Shown: piece after piece, positions 4,436 through 5,225 of the stretch | Layout of the letters: every line of letters starts with the position of its first letter | Numbering within the stretch: the first letter of the stretch is position 1 | NCBI GenBank assembly: GCA_021824845.1 | Contig: JAKAJY010000170.1 | Location: forward strand, 1 to 5,225 | DNA: 5,225 nucleotides | Reading direction: 5' to 3' | Source: an archaeon | GTDB taxonomy: Archaea > Thermoproteota > Nitrososphaeria > Nitrososphaerales > Nitrosopumilaceae | Position numbers and translations under genes: made by a program | Notes under the pieces: generated by a model | Databases searched by the model: none | Told to the model about the DNA's origin: nothing | The model's input: only the letters and a program-made list of their open reading frames with translations

Positions 4436-5225
4436 CCGTTGAGACCAAGTCCCGTGCAGCCTCTTTAATGGATTTGCCTTTTGTTGCATTTGCTGTTGTT
4501 ATCTTGAATTTTTTTATCTCGGACTTTAGGCCTGCGGGAACGCCAGATTTTTCAATATTGTTTTGGATTAGCTTCTTTAGGAATATTTTGGCGTCTGTGT
4601 TTTGTCTTTTTTGCATAGAGCAGACCTTTCCATCATCGTTTACCCACATTGCAAGACTTTTTTTCCTGTTGGCGACAATGATTTTTTCCACATGCTCTGA
4701 GACAAAAAATTCTGGACCAATCCTAGTTTGGTATTTGTCTAGCTCCTTTGATTGCAACAAGAACAATAACGCAGCAGTGTCTGTGGTTATGGTAGCCGAT
4801 CTCTTCAGTACAGTAAATCCAGCCTGATTCATCTGAGTTGAGATGGATGTTGCCGCCCGTTTTACTTGGCCCCAAATTATGTCAGGGCTGCGTGGCTTGT
4901 ACCTAAACGATATCACCAGGACATTTTTTGTATCTAATTTTGTAGTCTTTTTCTTTGATGTGAAAAACGAAATCGATGGTTTTTTCAGAAATGCTCTTGC
5001 TGATAAAGCAAACCTACCAATGTTTTCAGTGGATATTGCCGCTCCAAGATTTCTGTTTGCATCGATTGGATCCATTATCACTATTTTACTATCAAATTCC
5101 TTTGCTGCCTTGCCGATTACTTGGCCTGCCTTTAGCTGGGAAATCTCTTTTAGGACATTTTCAAACGACCCGAAATTCAGAATCAGTACCTCTGCCACAT
5201 AGCCTGAGAATCCTTGCTTTGCAAT
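4413..5225 (-). CDS. cca: CCA-adding enzyme, archaeal class I tRNA nucleotidyltransferase (5' partial)
   Basis: The frame is open to the right edge, so only the C-terminal 270 residues are present, ending at TAG 4413-4415. The first visible residues, KQGFSGYVAEVLIL, then FGSFENVL and DPIDANRNLGAAIS, are hallmarks of archaeal class I CCA-adding enzymes, which build or repair the 3' CCA of tRNA using CTP and ATP. The nucleotidyltransferase core with its metal-binding carboxylates should lie in the missing part, roughly 160-170 residues judging from the usual length of about 430-440. What is here corresponds to the central, body and tail domains that hold the tRNA. The GTG at 5196-5198 is not a real start, because conserved residues precede it. 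It is the first visible gene of the minus-strand cluster and overlaps the kinase gene. The tRNA-Pro in this window has no encoded CCA and would need this enzyme. Confidence 0.93.
   Translation of the reverse strand: MAKQGFSGYVAEVLILNFGSFENVLKEISQLKAGQVIGKAAKEFDSKIVIMDPIDANRNLGAAISTENIGRFALSARAFLKKPSISFFTSKKKTTKLDTKNVLVISFRYKPRSPDIIWGQVKRAATSISTQMNQAGFTVLKRSATITTDTAALLFLLQSKELDKYQTRIGPEFFVSEHVEKIIVANRKKSLAMWVNDDGKVCSMQKRQNTDAKIFLKKLIQNNIEKSGVPAGLKSEIKKFKITTANATKGKSIKEAARDLVSTDETIFST

Noticed and set aside
4417..5202. Long plus-strand open frames (4417-4827 and 4843-5202)
   Set aside because: They lie antisense to the cca gene, whose protein is recognised with high confidence. Their Phe/Ser-rich translations are the usual mirror of Lys-rich coding sequence.
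1..5225. CRISPR array, insertion sequence, integrase or replication origin
   Set aside because: I saw no regularly spaced repeats, no transposase or recombinase motifs, no terminal inverted repeats and no origin-like repeat cluster.

Overview
The window looks like a piece of a Nitrososphaerota (Thaumarchaeota) chromosome, probably from the Nitrosopumilus/Nitrosarchaeum side. This rests on an archaeal class I CCA-adding enzyme, a COG2112-type archaeal protein kinase, a secreted protein with the 'IPxWIK...W' modules common in thaumarchaeal exported proteins, a tRNA gene with no encoded CCA, TATA-type promoters close to start codons, and almost no Shine-Dalgarno sequences. The assignment comes from recognised families, not from a database search.

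Left part (1-962): the 3' end of a FAD-dependent pyridine nucleotide-disulfide oxidoreductase of the sulfide:quinone oxidoreductase/NDH-2 type runs rightward. It overlaps by 6 nt a convergent small gene for a CCHC zinc-finger-like protein. That small gene and the divergent tRNA-Pro(GGG) gene appear to share one TATA-like box, about 27-30 nt from each start.

Middle part (963-2092): an AT-rich accessory stretch directly behind the tRNA. It holds a possible 20-codon ORF, then a two-gene cassette with its own TATA box. The first gene encodes a small coiled-coil protein with a C-terminal membrane anchor. The second encodes a Lys-rich protein with an HH-G...DD tail and is interrupted by a +1 frameshift. 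The cassette is followed by 331 nt without a convincing gene, which contains an unexplained open minus-strand frame. The layout resembles a mobile-element remnant beside a tRNA, but no integrase or att duplication is visible.

Right part (2093-5225): a compact minus-strand cluster reads cca (5' end outside the window), then the COG2112 kinase, then an AlkA-type HhH-GPD DNA glycosylase, then a secreted two-module protein. The first three genes overlap, so they are probably co-transcribed and translationally coupled. The secreted-protein gene follows after 31 nt, which include a TATA-like box. A perfect 24-bp palindrome covers the kinase stop and the glycosylase TTG start; it is the most striking non-coding signal in the window.
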